From the NCBI RefSeq assembly GCF_037971845.1, contig NZ_CP150227.1:2232001-2296000 (forward strand): DNA of 64,000 nt, in the 5' to 3' direction. The notes beneath the pieces were generated by a model that did no database searches, had not been told where the DNA came from, and worked only from the letters and a program-made list of their open reading frames with translations. The translations under genes were made by a program, and so were the position numbers. Source of the stretch: Paenibacillus sp. FSL R5-0766 (GTDB taxonomy: Bacteria; Bacillota; Bacilli; Paenibacillales; Paenibacillaceae). Every line of letters begins with the position of its first letter. Position 1 is the first letter of the stretch. This document shows, piece after piece, positions 34,508 to 42,363 of this stretch.

Positions 34508-35311
34508 ATGACTTATAAATTAATTGCACTTGATGTAGATGGAACACTGCTGAATGATCATCATGAACTTACCGAATGGACTCAGGAGACCTTGATCCAA
34601 GCTTCCCGTCAGGGAGCGGAGATCGTTCTGTGTTCGGGTAGAGGTCCGGCCAACACGATTCCTTTTATGGAGCAGATGGGACTGGATGGATATGTGATTA
34701 CACATAATGGCGCCGTTACCGCGCAAGTGGATACCCGTGAGGTGGTTCATCATTTTGCATTAGATGGACAAGGACTGGAGCCAATCATATCCTACTGTCG
34801 AACCAATGGAGTACATTTTGACATCAATACAGCATTTGGTCTGTATGTGGATCAACCAGAAGGTTTGGGTTTGCAGGTGCGTGAGATGTATTACAACTTT
34901 ATGGCAGAGCCACTGAAGTTACCCAAGTGGGTTGACATGACAGAACCGCTGGCGAAATTCACTGCATTTGGTCCGATTGAACAGATGGATGCAGTACTTC
35001 AGGAATGGTCAACTTGGAATCTGCCTTATTATATGACACGGAGTGGTGACTTTTTTATTGATCTGATGCATCCCGAAGCGTCCAAAGGCGCTGCGCTGAA
35101 AAGGCTTGCCGAATCGAAGGGAATCATGCCTTCGGAGATTATGGCGATTGGTAACTACTTCAATGATATTACGATGCTGACCTTTGCGGGTAAAGGCATT
35201 GCCATGGATAACTCACCCGACGAGGTGAAAGCTGCTGCGGACGAGGTTACACTCTCCAATAACGAGCAGGGTGTGGCACACGCAATCCAAAAATATGTGT
35301 TATCCATCTAA
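34508..35311 (+). CDS. HAD superfamily phosphatase (Cof-type)
   Basis: A 267-residue haloacid dehalogenase phosphatase of the Cof/YkrA subfamily, likely acting on sugar phosphates, nucleotides or flavin intermediates. Motif I is ALDVDGTLLND (nucleophile and acid/base Asp), motif II is LCSGRG, and motif III/IV is GNYFNDITMLTFAG with the metal-binding Asp pair. The cap domain lies between them. The ATG at 34508 has only a loosely spaced GAGG 11 bases upstream. The upstream region is the structured repeat element and may affect expression. It is not tightly linked to the next gene. Confidence 0.92.
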   Translation: MTYKLIALDVDGTLLNDHHELTEWTQETLIQASRQGAEIVLCSGRGPANTIPFMEQMGLDGYVITHNGAVTAQVDTREVVHHFALDGQGLEPIISYCRTNGVHFDINTAFGLYVDQPEGLGLQVREMYYNFMAEPLKLPKWVDMTEPLAKFTAFGPIEQMDAVLQEWSTWNLPYYMTRSGDFFIDLMHPEASKGAALKRLAESKGIMPSEIMAIGNYFNDITMLTFAGKGIAMDNSPDEVKAAADEVTLSNNEQGVAHAIQKYVLSI

Positions 35312-35407
35312 CCTACATCTTATATTTGAAATGCATGCTTCCCTCATATTCTACCGTCCTTAGGGGCATCCTAAGAGAATAACGTTAGGAATAGAGGAGG
35401 ACACGTG

Positions 35408-36448
35408 ATGAAATACGATGTGGAATTGGTTGCAGACCTGCGGACATCAGGTGGAGAAGTACAGGACGTGATGGTCAATGGACAATATGCAGGCTCACTT
35501 TTCCTTGTGTACAGAGAAGGAGATCGTTTATCTGGTAGTCTTCAGATCGAGCAGGAGTCTCTGCCAGATGGTACAGAGGAACGTATCGTGGATAAAGTGC
35601 ATGCCTATGTCCGATCTCTTGCAGACGCGTTGGAAGCTGCATATTATGAAGTGCTGGTTAGTTGTGGCTCATTACATTCGGTTCTGCATAAGCCTGAGTC
35701 AGAGACCGTGTGGCCGTCTGAAGATATGAATCATGACGAAGGCAGCTATGACGATATAGAGAGCAGTGGAAGTAAGGTAATTCCTGTTTCACAAGCCGAA
35801 TCGTTTACATATGAAGATCGGGATCAGGTTCTGGAGATGGAAATGGTAAGCGCGGGACGCAGCATATCGACGTATATATTCAATGATGTCGAAGGGCAGG
35901 AACTTGCAGAAGCTTCCTTAAAACAATATGGCGCTGATGTACAAGGTGAAATACACTGGTATGACGAGCCGGAAGAGAATCAATTGGAAGCTGCGGCAGA
36001 GTTGCTGGTCAGAGAGCTGGATGAAGATATCATCGATACGATTACGATCCGCATGTGGCATCAGGGCAACGAACTCGAGACGTTAGAGTGGGTACATCGC
36101 GATTTCTCCGAGGATTTTGAGGATACCGATGAATCGGATCTGGATGAGCTGGAAGCTGCTGAAGAAACATGTTATGTCATGCTGAAGCGTAAGGATCGGG
36201 AGTTCCGGGTATATGAGCTTTTTCTTCAGGAACGAGGTGGATTGCCTGTGGGAACAGCAACAATAGATACTTCTCATTCCGATCTGACGGGATACATTGA
36301 TTACGAGGTTCCTGGTACCAGCATTCAGCGAAAGAGCCTGGTCGAAGTGTTGATGCAGGAGTTGGACAAGGAAATGGAGTTTGATACCTTGCACCTGACG
36401 ATGTTGTATCGAAATCAGATTATCGATGAAGCCAGAATAGATGGGTAA
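35408..36448 (+). CDS. Acidic three-repeat protein of unknown function
   Basis: A 346-residue, strongly acidic soluble protein that I do not recognise. It seems to contain three diverged modules of about 85 residues, at roughly 5-90, 145-228 and 250-345. Each has a strand with G-x-L/A, a segment like LSGSLQIEQE, VQGEIHWYDE or LTGYIDYEVPG, then a helix with an acidic stretch and ELDE/ELDK, and a strand such as TITIRMWHQGNEL or TLHLTMLYRNQII. Modules are joined by acidic linkers. ATG 35408 is seven bases after GGAGG (GTG 35405 is possible). No signal peptide or membrane segment. Confidence 0.8.
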   Translation: MKYDVELVADLRTSGGEVQDVMVNGQYAGSLFLVYREGDRLSGSLQIEQESLPDGTEERIVDKVHAYVRSLADALEAAYYEVLVSCGSLHSVLHKPESETVWPSEDMNHDEGSYDDIESSGSKVIPVSQAESFTYEDRDQVLEMEMVSAGRSISTYIFNDVEGQELAEASLKQYGADVQGEIHWYDEPEENQLEAAAELLVRELDEDIIDTITIRMWHQGNELETLEWVHRDFSEDFEDTDESDLDELEAAEETCYVMLKRKDREFRVYELFLQERGGLPVGTATIDTSHSDLTGYIDYEVPGTSIQRKSLVEVLMQELDKEMEFDTLHLTMLYRNQIIDEARIDG

Positions 36449-36552
36449 AGGGCAACCGCCTTTTACCTTTTTTTATTCTCATTTTGACGAAAAATTCATT
36501 TCCCGGTATAGTACCATTAGTTTAACAGAGATCAGGAAGCGGAAGGAGAACA

Positions 36553-37104
36553 ATGATGCACTCATTCAGGATCAGTAGCGAATATATTAACGATGGTTTT
36601 CAAGCGGTTCAGGCGAAGCCGGAAGATACGGAGGATGTGATGTCGCTGCTGGTGGAGACAGCCGAGTGGTTACAGAGCCAAGGTTCTTCCCAATGGAACG
36701 CTTTGCTTAAAGGTGAAGATTCACATGATACGGCAGGGGCAATCCGGCGTGGGGATGTGTTTGTATTTAAAAAAGGAGCGGACGTAGCGGGGATGGTCAT
36801 CCTTTTGGTTCAGCCAAGCCCTTGGGATATTCATCTTTGGGGTTTAAAAGCTCATGCCGAGGATGGTGCAATTTATCTGCATCGGCTAGCGATTCGAAGA
36901 AAATATGCTCAGAGCGGTCTCGGACGGTCCATTTTGCAATGGTCCAGCAGCGGCATACATTTTGAAGGCAAACATACTGTTCGGTTAGATTGCGGAGCGA
37001 GCAATGCTACGTTGAACGCCTTTTACGCGCGGAACGGGTATACTTTTTTGGGAGAGACCGATGGTTACAGTACATATGAGAAGCCCGTGGAGCTACGGAG
37101 CTGA
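36553..37104 (+). CDS. GNAT family N-acetyltransferase
   Basis: A 183-residue acetyl-CoA-dependent acetyltransferase. The acetyl-CoA binding A motif is YLHRLAIRRKYAQSGLGRSIL (about residues 109-128, with the R-x2-G-x-G/A pattern as QSGLG), followed by LDCGASNATLNAFYARNGYTFLGE, the usual motif B. Substrate cannot be deduced. ATG 36553 has AAGGAG four bases upstream; ATG 36556 is an alternative with better spacing. It stands alone between the acidic repeat protein and the glycosyltransferase. Confidence 0.9.
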   Translation: MMHSFRISSEYINDGFQAVQAKPEDTEDVMSLLVETAEWLQSQGSSQWNALLKGEDSHDTAGAIRRGDVFVFKKGADVAGMVILLVQPSPWDIHLWGLKAHAEDGAIYLHRLAIRRKYAQSGLGRSILQWSSSGIHFEGKHTVRLDCGASNATLNAFYARNGYTFLGETDGYSTYEKPVELRS

Positions 37105-37296
37105 AATTCTGGTTATCCAATGAATATGTTGACGACAACCGCAAGCGATGGACTGCTGAATTAAAGCTTTTGCTTCTGAGGGGAACGTTTCATGAATATG
37201 TTGTATATACGAGTTATCGTAATATAGATGTTCCGGCTTCCCTATGTCATAATGGATAGTAGAGCAGTACGTAAGTTAGAAAGGGGGAAACTAACG

Positions 37297-38427
37297 GTGA
37301 AATTGCTGCAGGCGCTTTTCTTTCCTCCGGAGCAGCCCGGAGGTGTATCCTCTATGATTCCGTATATGCAAGAGAGATTTACAACCCCGAGGTGGGAAAT
37401 GGATCTGTTCTCGTTGCCAAAGCGAATTCGCAACAAGGGCAGAGAGGAAGTTCAGTTCGAAACGTTTGACTGGACGGAATATCAGGATAGTCCTGTTGTC
37501 CAAAAATATATTCAAACTTATCGTGATTATCTATGGTGGACCAAACTGCGTATTCAGAAGCCCTATGATCTGATCCATGCCCACCACCCAATTGCTGGAC
37601 TTGCGATGAAAACGGTTTTCCCGGATACACCCCTCATTCAGACGATTCACTCCAGTTATGAACGAGAATTAATCCTTAATGGACGCATTGAAACGGATGG
37701 TCCCGAGCATCGATTCCTGCTTGCGATATATGGTGAGCTGGAACACCAGGCAGAGCGTCTCTTGACGGTGTCGGATTCGTTCCGTCGTTATCTGGCTCCC
37801 TACGTGAAGGAACCTGATGTCATCGGTGTGATTCCCAATGGATTTGATGAGAAGCGGTTTAAGCCGATTCCTCATGATAATGCGATACCACAACTGGTCA
37901 CGGTATGTCGGCTTGTTCCGGCGAAGGGGTTGGATATTCTTTTCAAAGCTTGTGCGGAACTGAAGGGCCGAGGTCATGATTATGTGTTACATATTATTGG
38001 AGATGGACCGATTCGTCCTGATCTGGAAGAATTGGCGCAACGATTAGGGATCTATAATGAGACCATTTTCTATGGTTACACACTGCACCCTGAGGAATTC
38101 ATGCCATTCTTTGATATTTTTGTACTTCCTTCACGGGCAGAAGCATTTGGTTCCGTCTTCGCTGAAGCGGCGCTGAGTTGTCTTGCCCTTGTGGGTACAG
38201 ATGTAGGTGGTATACCGGAACAGATCGAAAACGGTAGCAATGGGTTGCTTGTACCGGCAGAAGATCCTTCTGCGTTGGCTGAAGCGCTTGAAAAGGTGAT
38301 GCTGGACCCGGCTTATCGTTATGAACTTGCCCGTTCAGCGTGTGAAAAAGCCAAAACACATTACTCGCTCGGCAGATCGGTCAATGAGTTGAAAAAGATG
38401 TATCTACAGTTTCCTGGCAAAGCCTAA
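37297..38427 (+). CDS. Family 4 (GT-B) glycosyltransferase
   Basis: A 376-residue GT4 glycosyltransferase. The N-terminal half has the GGVSSMIPYMQERF region and the C-terminal half the nucleotide-sugar domain: RLVPAKGLDILFKACAELK, GDGPIRPDLEELAQRLG, and the family motif PSRAEAFGSVFAEAALSCLA with the conserved E-x7-E. It probably adds a sugar to a cell-envelope or spore polymer or to a small molecule; the substrate is unknown. The start is GTG 37297 because AAGGGGG lies nine bases upstream; the frame extends to 37228 without a site. Monocistronic. Confidence 0.92.
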   Translation: MKLLQALFFPPEQPGGVSSMIPYMQERFTTPRWEMDLFSLPKRIRNKGREEVQFETFDWTEYQDSPVVQKYIQTYRDYLWWTKLRIQKPYDLIHAHHPIAGLAMKTVFPDTPLIQTIHSSYERELILNGRIETDGPEHRFLLAIYGELEHQAERLLTVSDSFRRYLAPYVKEPDVIGVIPNGFDEKRFKPIPHDNAIPQLVTVCRLVPAKGLDILFKACAELKGRGHDYVLHIIGDGPIRPDLEELAQRLGIYNETIFYGYTLHPEEFMPFFDIFVLPSRAEAFGSVFAEAALSCLALVGTDVGGIPEQIENGSNGLLVPAEDPSALAEALEKVMLDPAYRYELARSACEKAKTHYSLGRSVNELKKMYLQFPGKA

Positions 38428-38447
38428 AATGTAGAGCAAAAAGTGCG

Positions 38448-38475
38448 AGCCGCTGTGCTAAACAGCGGCTTTTTG
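38448..38475 (+). terminator. Intrinsic terminator of the glycosyltransferase gene
   Basis: AGCCGCTG pairs with CAGCGGCT around a 7-base loop and is followed by TTTTTG, 21 bases after the stop. Confidence 0.9.
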
Positions 38476-38560
38476 TCATGTTTAAGGAAAGAATACCCAC
38501 AATGACTTGGGGTTATGAGCAAACGGATGCTCATATTCATGAAGTACATAACTGTGAGAT

Positions 38561-39616
38561 TTATATATTGTTGCGTTTACGAAAGGCGCCCCAGCGGTTC
38601 AGTACCAATTTGGCAGCCCAAAACAGTGCCATACTTCCGAAGATAGGGTAAAGGATGGACAGCAGGGAACTGAATCCAAACTGACTGAGTGAGTAACACA
38701 ACAGCATAATGGTTAATGTAATGAAACGGGGATGAACACGTATATGTTGCCTGAGTTGCAAGGTCATTCCATAGATATCGGCTACAAAGGTACTGAATAT
38801 TTCCATGAAAATAAGGGATACATATACAGATTGCACTGCCCATCCAAGTTGAAAGGCAATGCTGCCCATCGGGATTTCGAATTGAATGATGCCGGGCATC
38901 TGGGCTGACATGGCAAAATGAGCTGCCATCAGCATGAAACCTACGCCAATTCCACCCAATACTCCACCCCACTTCAGCACATTCCGACTACGGATCTGGT
39001 TACCTACTGGCACAAGAACAGCTTGAGCCAACACCAGATTGAATGAAGTATACAACAGTGGAGACAGCCACACTTGAATAGGGTTTGAATCTGTCGTCAG
39101 TGTGATGAATCGGGAAGCACCTGGATGATGGATGGTACTGGTGATCATGAGCAGAGATAACAGGAGCATCATGGGCACGACAATGCTATTCATTTGTAGG
39201 ATGGCCTGAATGCCTCGACCCAGAAGCAGATATGACCCTACAAGTGTGACGATCAGACCTGTCTGATAATGCAAACCCAGATGTTCGACAAAAACGGAAC
39301 CTGCTCCGGCAAGCATGACACTGTTCACGCCAATGAGAATGAGAAGGGTCACCCAGGTAATCCATTTGCCCGCCTTGTGGCCGAATAAATGTTTGTTCAG
39401 ATCCTCATAAGAGCGAGACCCGGTATCGTGAGCGATCAGCATCATTTTGGTACCTAACCAGACAAAGAGCATGGTGGATAAGCCTATGGTGATGGTGGCC
39501 CATTTGCCATACTGGGTAAAAAACTGCAAAATTTCCTGCCCTGTAGCGAAGCCGGCTCCAACAACCGTTCCGATGTATGTAAATGCGATCTGCAGCACCC
39601 GAAATGCCTGTTTCAT
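38561..39616 (-). CDS. ykvI: YkvI family membrane protein
   Basis: A 351-residue protein with about ten transmembrane helices in the amino acid-transporter (LeuT) fold. The N-terminal FTYIGTVVGAGFATGQEILQFF is the broken first helix typical of YkvI, and WVTLLILIGVNSVMLAGAG and VADIYGMTLQLR segments follow. The Bacillus homologue is annotated only as a membrane protein, and the substrate is not known. ATG 39616 follows GAGAGGGG. A 12-base perfect palindrome (39658-39669) overlaps its probable -35 region, suggesting regulation. It is divergent from xpt. Confidence 0.88.
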   Translation of the reverse strand: MKQAFRVLQIAFTYIGTVVGAGFATGQEILQFFTQYGKWATITIGLSTMLFVWLGTKMMLIAHDTGSRSYEDLNKHLFGHKAGKWITWVTLLILIGVNSVMLAGAGSVFVEHLGLHYQTGLIVTLVGSYLLLGRGIQAILQMNSIVVPMMLLLSLLMITSTIHHPGASRFITLTTDSNPIQVWLSPLLYTSFNLVLAQAVLVPVGNQIRSRNVLKWGGVLGGIGVGFMLMAAHFAMSAQMPGIIQFEIPMGSIAFQLGWAVQSVYVSLIFMEIFSTFVADIYGMTLQLRQHIRVHPRFITLTIMLLCYSLSQFGFSSLLSILYPIFGSMALFWAAKLVLNRWGAFRKRNNI

Positions 39617-39657
39617 GTGTTTCCCCTCTCAGGCCCCTGTATAGTTTGGACATGCGG

Positions 39658-39669
39658 GTACCATGGTAC
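39658..39669. promoter_or_regulatory. Palindromic operator between ykvI and xpt
   Basis: GTACCATGGTAC is a perfect 12-base palindrome in the 205-base divergent gap. It overlaps the likely -35 region of the ykvI promoter (TATACA -10 near 39636-39641 on the minus strand) and lies 10 bases before the xpt -35. Confidence 0.45.
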
Positions 39670-39678
39670 AAGGTATGC

Positions 39679-39709
39679 TTGACCCACGAAAGTCATGACA
39701 ATCGATAAT
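39679..39709 (+). promoter_or_regulatory. Candidate promoter of xpt
   Basis: TTGACC at 39679-39684 and GATAAT at 39704-39709 have 19-base spacing, longer than ideal. It leaves a leader of about 105 bases before ATG 39821. The leader does not contain a recognisable purine riboswitch. Confidence 0.5.
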
Positions 39710-39820
39710 GAGCTTAGGCTTGAAATGCGTCCCAAGGACAGCGCGCAGGCAATTTCGCTTGAACTTATAGATAGATATATGATACTTTTACCTCATAGGA
39801 TAGGCTTGGGAGGTCAAATC

Positions 39821-40402
39821 ATGGAATTATTGAAACAACGAATATTACAAGAAGGTGTGGTTATCTCGGATCATGTATTAAAGCTGGATGGTCTGTTGAA
39901 CCACCAGATTGATCCTGCATTAACGATGGAGATGGGACGTGAGTTTGCTGCCCGTTTTCGTGAAAGTGGAGTAACTCGAGTAATCACGGTAGAATCCTCA
40001 GGGATTCCGGTTGCGTTTGCCGCAGCCTATGAACTTGGGGTGCCCCTTGTATTCGCCCGTCGCAAAAAAACACTTCTGGCTGATCCTGATGCTTACTGTG
40101 AACGTGTACCGTCCTTTACCAAAGGAATTGTAACTGATATTATGGTATCCCGCGAGTTCATTCATGAGAATGACCGCATTTTGTTCATTGATGATATTAT
40201 TGCCAATGGAGATGCCGCTCGTGGCGTCATCAAAATTATCGAGCGTTCCGGTGCGGAACTTGTCGGATTCGGCGTTGTGGTCGAGAAAAGTTTCCAAGCA
40301 GGGGCACGCACGATTCGTGAACAGGGTATTCCGGTGGAAGCCTTGGTACGCATTCGTTCCCTGAACGATGGTACGGTACAATTTGACGATAACGAAATGT
40401 GA
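39821..40402 (+). CDS. xpt: Xanthine phosphoribosyltransferase
   Basis: A 193-residue purine-salvage enzyme making XMP from xanthine and PRPP. The diagnostic motif is the PRPP loop FIDDIIANGDAARG (about residues 125-138), and the N-terminal MELLKQRILQEGVVISDHVL and GVPLVFARRKKTLL segments match Bacillus Xpt. ATG 39821 lies seven bases after GGGAGG; the longer frame to 39695 is not a real start. In Bacillus xpt is linked to pbuX and preceded by a guanine riboswitch. Neither is present here, so regulation differs. Confidence 0.96.
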   Translation: MELLKQRILQEGVVISDHVLKLDGLLNHQIDPALTMEMGREFAARFRESGVTRVITVESSGIPVAFAAAYELGVPLVFARRKKTLLADPDAYCERVPSFTKGIVTDIMVSREFIHENDRILFIDDIIANGDAARGVIKIIERSGAELVGFGVVVEKSFQAGARTIREQGIPVEALVRIRSLNDGTVQFDDNEM

Positions 40403-40499
40403 CATTTTAAAGGAATAGGGCCTATTTTTTGAACTATGCCTTTGCATGACCGCAGATTTCATTTATAATGGGGTTATGTTAGGGAGAGGAGGCAACACC

Positions 40500-40829
40500 A
40501 TGGGGAACCAACTGGCAACAGAACAATTTTTTAATGATAAGCTGGCGGAATCGAAAGTTCATTTTGAACGTGCCCTGGATTGTAAACATACGGAATTCGA
40601 TGACCTTTATCCCTATATGATTGAACATCCTCAATTTTTCTGGTACAAACGCTATGTTGCCTGGTCAGAATTACTGACGATTGTAGGCTTGTGCGAAGAG
40701 TTGTCCTTCTCTTGGAAAGAACAATTTACACCGCATCAAGTGGAGTACCTTGAAGAACGTGTGATGTCCGCCAAAGTGCTTGATTTTTGGTTTGAGAAGA
40801 ACGACAGCAAAGAGCACGCGCAGCGGTAA
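40500..40829 (+). CDS. Small helical protein of unknown function
   Basis: A 109-residue protein, rich in aromatic and acidic residues and predicted mostly helical. The middle (DLYPYMIEHPQFFWYKRYVA) and the ELLTIVGLCEELSFSWKEQF segment look like a conserved domain, but I do not recognise the family. No signal peptide. ATG 40500 is preceded by GAGGAGG with a gap of six bases. The gene is bounded upstream by xpt (98-base gap) and downstream by a strong terminator at 40882-40917, so it is a real transcription unit. Confidence 0.7.
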   Translation: MGNQLATEQFFNDKLAESKVHFERALDCKHTEFDDLYPYMIEHPQFFWYKRYVAWSELLTIVGLCEELSFSWKEQFTPHQVEYLEERVMSAKVLDFWFEKNDSKEHAQR

Positions 40830-40881
40830 CTTTCAGTCGGGACATAATTTCGAATGACATGACAGTCCAATACAGTCACGT

Positions 40882-40917
40882 GAGACCTAAATGACTTTTC
40901 ATTTAGGTCTCTTTTTG
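40882..40917 (+). terminator. Intrinsic terminator
   Basis: A perfect 13-base stem (GAGACCTAAATGA / TCATTTAGGTCTC) around a CTTT loop, followed by TTTTT. Confidence 0.92.
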
Positions 40918-40948
40918 TAAATAAATTTGAAATATAGGAGCCATGAAT

Positions 40949-41167
40949 ATGATTAGTGATACAGAATTGGACGCCCTGCGTCTGTCAGGTGAGAAAGTTA
41001 GAGTCGTACGGGACGAGCTGGAATCGAACGACGTGAAGGGGATTGTGGTTGCCTGGGATGGCGAGCAGGTACTTATCCGTCGTCAGAATCGACGTGTCGT
41101 TAAGCTGGACCGAGGTTACAGCTATCAGCTGTTCAGCGAGCCGCGCCAGAGTCCACTTAGTGAGTAA
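40949..41167 (+). CDS. Small SH3-like protein of unknown function
   Basis: A 72-residue protein, beta-strand rich (SGEKVRVVRDE, KGIVVAWDGEQVLIRRQNRR, VKLDRGYSYQLF) and of balanced charge, with no signal peptide. The strand pattern suggests a small barrel like an SH3 or KOW fold, possibly nucleic-acid binding, but this is only a fold guess. ATG 40949 has TAGGAG eight bases upstream; ATG 40943 is too close to the site. The terminator at 40882-40917 lies just before it, so a promoter should lie in the short gap but I cannot pick one with confidence. Confidence 0.72.
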   Translation: MISDTELDALRLSGEKVRVVRDELESNDVKGIVVAWDGEQVLIRRQNRRVVKLDRGYSYQLFSEPRQSPLSE

Positions 41168-41308
41168 CAGCTTATAATTATGGCAGAGCCATGCGCGTTA
41201 AATGTTTGGAATTACCATGATTTCTTGGCATAAATGGCTCACTCGGGAGAGAAGATAGGTACAGTGAGGAAGATCTGTAACTATAGCCGAGAGGGTGTGC
41301 TACAAGCC

Positions 41309-41638
41309 ATGACATTGATGAATGATAAAGTTCATGCCTACAAGGATCAGATTGGAGCATTAAGCGATGTGCTGCCAGGTGTGGTGAAGTCGTATCATGA
41401 GTTTACCGGAGAATGTTTCCAACCTGGCGTGATTGATGCGAAGACAAAACAGCTAATTGCACTCGGTATTGGATTATTCGCCAACAATGAGGTATGTACC
41501 TTCTACCATGTAGAAGAAGCCCGTGCCAAGGGAGCAACAGATCAGGAGATTATGGAGACCGTTGCGGTGGCCGGAGCTGTTGGAGGAGGACATGCCCTGT
41601 CTCAGGGTGCGATGCGAGTGCAGAAGGCGCTGCATTAG
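41309..41638 (+). CDS. Carboxymuconolactone decarboxylase-like (AhpD-related) protein
   Basis: A protein of about 109 residues with the CMD fold: DVLPGVVKSYHEFTGE, then IDAKTKQLIALGIGLFANNE, followed by CTFYHVEEARAKGATDQEI and ETVAVAGAVGGGHAL. AhpD members use a Cys-x-x-Cys for disulfide chemistry; here only the first Cys is present (CTFYH), so that redox role is unlikely. The start is uncertain: ATG 41309 (MTLMNDKV) has a GAGGG 13 bases upstream; the frame reaches back to 41234 and ATG 41318 is also possible. Partner genes of the alkyl hydroperoxide system are not adjacent. Confidence 0.78.
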   Translation: MTLMNDKVHAYKDQIGALSDVLPGVVKSYHEFTGECFQPGVIDAKTKQLIALGIGLFANNEVCTFYHVEEARAKGATDQEIMETVAVAGAVGGGHALSQGAMRVQKALH

Positions 41639-41668
41639 TAAGCAATGCAACATACATTTTTAAGTGCA

Positions 41669-41704
41669 AAAAAGGCATCCGGTTAATAACCGATGCCTTT
41701 TTGT
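41669..41704. terminator. Bidirectional intrinsic terminator
   Basis: AAAAGGCATC...CGGTT pairs with AACCG-ATGCCTTTT around AAT, with A and T runs on both sides. It separates the convergent CMD and NlpC/P60 genes. Confidence 0.88.
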
Positions 41705-41711
41705 ATGTGAA

Positions 41712-42182
41712 TTACATTTTACCTAACATTTTATCATACATAAACTGTCCAGTTACCCGACGTGCTGTTACATAGCGGTCATTAAAGTATGGATTCGATA
41801 ACTTTGTGATGCTTACACCTTTACTGCTGGAGGCATGAGCGAATTGTCCGCCGCCGATATATACACCTGTATGTGAAATGCCTTTGCCTGTTGTATTAAA
41901 GAACACCAGATCACCTGTCCGAACATTGCTCTTGGATACCGGAGTACCTGCTTTGGCTTGCTGCTGAGAAGTACGTGGCAATTCAATGCTGTATTTGTTG
42001 AAAAGATATCTCATAAAACCAGAACAGTCGAAGCCGGCTACAGTTGTGCCACCCCATTTGTAAGGAATACCTGTCATGTTGTTCACTACGGAGTTGATAC
42101 TGCTTGCCTCTGTGCTTGTTGCCCCGGATGTAAATAATACAGCTGCTCCAAAAATGGAGATAATCAGTTTTTTCAAAATCAA
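41712..42182 (-). CDS. NlpC/P60 family cell-wall endopeptidase
   Basis: A 156-residue secreted hydrolase: a signal peptide (residues 1-27, ending SGATSTEAS), then a single NlpC/P60 domain with the catalytic triad Cys in AGFDCSGF (about residue 53), His in GISHTGVYIGGG (about residue 103) and a polar residue in QFAHASS. It cuts within peptidoglycan stem peptides and may help cell-wall growth. The start is TTG 42182 or 42176; the GGGAG site is 4 or 10 bases away. A c-di-AMP riboswitch (42190-42328) lies just upstream, so it belongs to the osmolyte and cell-wall group of c-di-AMP targets. Confidence 0.93.
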   Translation of the reverse strand: MILKKLIISIFGAAVLFTSGATSTEASSINSVVNNMTGIPYKWGGTTVAGFDCSGFMRYLFNKYSIELPRTSQQQAKAGTPVSKSNVRTGDLVFFNTTGKGISHTGVYIGGGQFAHASSSKGVSITKLSNPYFNDRYVTARRVTGQFMYDKMLGKM

Positions 42183-42189
42183 TGTTCTC

Positions 42190-42328
42190 CCTTCGATGCC
42201 TACGGAGTTAGCTAAGGGTTCGGTAGAAGGTTCCCTATATTTCCTATGTATAAGAATAATTCACCCAAATTGGTTCCCCCGTTTTCAAACATGAAACTCG
42301 GCAATGAATAATTAAGTTTTTGTAACTA
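42190..42328 (-). promoter_or_regulatory. c-di-AMP riboswitch (ydaO/yuaA type)
   Basis: On the minus strand the conserved blocks CGGGGGAACCA (42271-42281), GGGTGAAT (42259-42266) and ACCGAACCC...TTAGCTAACTCCGTAGGC (42198-42224) occur in the right order and spacing for ydaO. The 5' TTCATTGCC and 3' GGCATCGAA ends can form the P1 stem. The 3' side of P1 lies directly against the GGGAG ribosome site and there is no terminator before the start codon. Confidence 0.9.
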
Positions 42329-42334
42329 TTTGAA

Positions 42335-42363
42335 ACTATATTGCATAAATGCGTAATTGTCAA
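42335..42363 (-). promoter_or_regulatory. Sigma-A promoter of the c-di-AMP riboswitch and NlpC/P60 gene
   Basis: On the minus strand TTGACA (42358-42363) and TATAGT (42335-42340) are spaced by exactly 17 bases. Transcription starts near 42328, at the 5' end of the aptamer. Confidence 0.85.

Noticed and set aside
39617..39820. Purine riboswitch for xpt
   Set aside because: The expected aptamer (two loops with conserved TATA..., GTTTCTACC and CCGTAAA segments) is not present on either strand.
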